Part shown: one piece after another, positions 62,335 to 64,000 of the stretch
How the letters are laid out: each line of letters opens with the position of its first letter
How positions within the stretch are numbered: the stretch's first letter is position 1
Source: Kribbella jejuensis
Lineage (GTDB): Bacteria; Actinomycetota; Actinomycetes; Propionibacteriales; Kribbellaceae
Assembly: GCF_006715085.1 (NCBI RefSeq)
Contig: NZ_VFMM01000001.1
Location: 1,550,001 to 1,614,000, forward strand
Reading direction: 5' to 3'
Length of the DNA stretch: 64,000 nucleotides
The notes under the pieces: model-generated
The model's input: only the letters and a program-made list of their open reading frames with translations
What the model was told of the DNA's origin: nothing
The model's database searches: none
Translations under genes and position numbers: made by a program

Positions 62335-63998
62335 AGGGAGCCGCCCCCGGATATGGCGATTGCGGTACGGCGGCCGCCCACGTTCAGGTTGACGATGAAG
62401 GTTGTGCCGGACTGGTGGATCGAGTAGGTGACCGTGCCGGTGGAGCGGACCGGGACCACGAAGGACAGGATCGATGCGGTCTTGCCGGAGCGGGCCAGGA
62501 GCAGGGTCGGGGCGGACCGGCGGGTGAAGCTGGTCGGGTATTGCCAGCCCTGGATCGGGTTGGTCTGGGCCTGCTTGATCAGGATCGCGCCGGCCGGCAG
62601 CGCCTGCTTGAACGGCACCTGGAACAGGATCGTCCGGGTCGAGTCACCCGGCGCCATCGCCACCGCGGTGGTCCGTGAGTACACCGTCGCGCGCTGGTCC
62701 GGCGGCAGGTGCCACAACGTCTGGAACGCCTGCGCAGTACGAGCCGACGCACGGTCCCAGACCACCATCAGATCCGGGTCCTTCAGCACCAGCACCGAGC
62801 GGACCCGACTGACGCCACTCGCCGGCGCATCCGCGAGAACGTACGACTCCGACGTGTCCTTCACCGCGTACGACGTCAACCGCGTCACCGGATTCAGCGG
62901 CGTCGACATCGGCGTCGTGAGCACACTGTGCGCGCTCGGGCTGACGGCCCATGTCCGGTACGCCCCGGCGTTGTACGCCGCGTACCCGCCGTCCACGATG
63001 ATGTCCCGCCCGCGCGCCGTGTACGTGATGCTCGTGTGGTCGAGGTGCCCGTGGAACGCCCGCGCCGCGCCGTACCTGATGCTGTACGTCGACTCGCCCG
63101 TGAACCCACGCGCCGGATCAGTCCCCCACCCGGTGCGGCCGAACACGTATCCGTTCGAGTAGACCCCGATACGCCACGGCGGCACCGTACCGGACTTACC
63201 GAGCGACCCGGCGTACTCCATCGGCGTCCCGCTCCACGGGTACGTCGGCTGAACTTCGGTGTCCCCGAGCTGATGCAGCTTGCCGAGCGAGTTCGTTGCC
63301 AGTGCCAACCATTTGGCCAACAGTGCCCGCCTGGTCGAGATCGTCGTACCCGGATCGACGCCGCAGTTCTGCAGTACCGCGATCGCGCGGCCCCAGAGCG
63401 AGTAGTTGAACGACGCGTACCCGGTCGACTGTTCGTTGGTCGACCCCTGCGCGTCGATCGAGGTGGTGATCCCGGCCGCGAGGCGCTGCTGGGCAAGGTT
63501 CTTGTAATCGGTCCGGCCGAGCGTGCAGCCGACGCCGAACAGCGCGATGCTCTCGTCGGTACCGTGGTTCCATGCCCCGCTCCAGTAGTTCGTGAGGAAC
63601 CGGGCGTGGCTGAGCAGCGCCGCGTCGACCCACGCGTACGACGCCGGCAAGGCACTGACCTGCAACCCGCTCAGGATCGCCTGGCGGAGACAGATCAGCA
63701 CGTTCGTGCGGTGCATGGTCGACTCCCACGCGCCGACGTTCGCCTTCCACGAGTACGGATTGTCGCGGTACCAGTCGTACGCGATCGTGTTCACCCGGGC
63801 CAGCGCGGTCAGATCACCCTTGCCAGCGGCAACGATCCCCTGCCCGAGCCAGCGCAGCGAGTGGAACCACATGTACCAGCTCGCGTTCTTGTACGGGTTC
63901 AGCGACCAGTTGATGTTGCCGCCGCCGGTCCCGACCTTGTACGCCGCATACGGGCCCCAGGCAAACTTGTCGGCGTACAGGTTCGCCAACGGATTGGT
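62319..63998 (-). CDS. Heparinase II/III-like protein, 5' end cut by window
   Basis: About 560 visible residues. An N-terminal (alpha/alpha) toroid-like region has WYMWFHSLRWLGQG, NTIAYDWYRDNPYSW, MHRTNVLICLRQA and NHGTDESIALFGVGCTLGR, followed by a beta-sandwich with YGAARAFHGHLDHTSITYTARGRDIIVDGGY (in part: FHGHLDHTSITYTARG, DIIVDGGY) typical of heparinase II/III and alginate-lyase-like proteins. Likely cleaves an acidic polysaccharide, outside the cell if a signal peptide lies upstream of the edge. The reading frame stays open to 64000, so the start (TTG 63989) is not the true one. Confidence 0.82.
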   Translation of the reverse strand, partial: TNPLANLYADKFAWGPYAAYKVGTGGGNINWSLNPYKNASWYMWFHSLRWLGQGIVAAGKGDLTALARVNTIAYDWYRDNPYSWKANVGAWESTMHRTNVLICLRQAILSGLQVSALPASYAWVDAALLSHARFLTNYWSGAWNHGTDESIALFGVGCTLGRTDYKNLAQQRLAAGITTSIDAQGSTNEQSTGYASFNYSLWGRAIAVLQNCGVDPGTTISTRRALLAKWLALATNSLGKLHQLGDTEVQPTYPWSGTPMEYAGSLGKSGTVPPWRIGVYSNGYVFGRTGWGTDPARGFTGESTYSIRYGAARAFHGHLDHTSITYTARGRDIIVDGGYAAYNAGAYRTWAVSPSAHSVLTTPMSTPLNPVTRLTSYAVKDTSESYVLADAPASGVSRVRSVLVLKDPDLMVVWDRASARTAQAFQTLWHLPPDQRATVYSRTTAVAMAPGDSTRTILFQVPFKQALPAGAILIKQAQTNPIQGWQYPTSFTRRSAPTLLLARSGKTASILSFVVPVRSTGTVTYSIHQSGTTFIVNLNVGGRRTAIAISGGGSLYRAG

Positions 63999-64000
63999 TG

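Overview
The window is high-GC DNA with dense, short-spaced genes, frequent GTG starts and a mycothiol conjugate amidase gene (mca). Together with the DUF222/HNH gene and several actinobacterial families (DUF4307, PhoH2, AI-2E, lytic transglycosylase), this points to an actinomycete. I suspect a Kribbella-like member of the Propionibacteriales, but the genus is inference. No rRNA, tRNA, CRISPR array, transposase or prophage module was seen. Most of the window looks like ordinary chromosome with accessory islands.

Layout. 1-6.3 kb: a class I fumarase (cut by the window edge) followed by a 63-bp tandem repeat, a class II fumarase operon (fumC, DUF402, spermidine-synthase-like methyltransferase), an SDR and a secreted lytic transglycosylase. 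6.4-12.2 kb: phoH2 with a ~500-nt upstream region, uppS, a hemolysin III gene with a tandem operator, and a MarR/phosphotransferase pair. 12.2-18.2 kb: two secreted proteases sharing one C-terminal domain, and a YyaL-type protein. 18.2-28 kb: nitroreductase, CopD, mca, DUF4307, greA, two MFS pumps, a MarR/hydrolase operon and a DUF4097 protein. 28-34.4 kb: a phosphotransferase, a DUF222-HNH protein and two unrecognised proteins, one a HELGH protein with 18-residue repeats. 34.4-42.5 kb: a MerR-controlled ABC-2 exporter, an amidohydrolase, an SDR and a MarR-DHA2 pump operon.

42.7-52.3 kb is the most unusual part. Three paralogous ~195-aa proteins (start consensus MKxxDRPLD, end consensus GxNYxVYL) are each followed immediately by a different disordered or repetitive partner protein. 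Two pairs lie together and the third sits 5 kb away, beyond AI-2E, glmL-like and metB genes. A 15-bp repeat array of about 600 bp follows the last partner. I know of no described function for this set. It is my best candidate for an undescribed system.

53-64 kb: a DUF1905 protein, the divergent YczE/MocR pair, msrA, a methyltransferase, a membrane flippase-like protein divergent from a CDP-alcohol phosphotransferase/sulfatase fusion, a YCII protein, a decayed chloramphenicol-phosphotransferase-like gene and a heparinase II/III-like protein cut by the window end. Regulation is visible mainly as palindromic operators next to MarR, MerR and MocR genes and as strong hairpin terminators.
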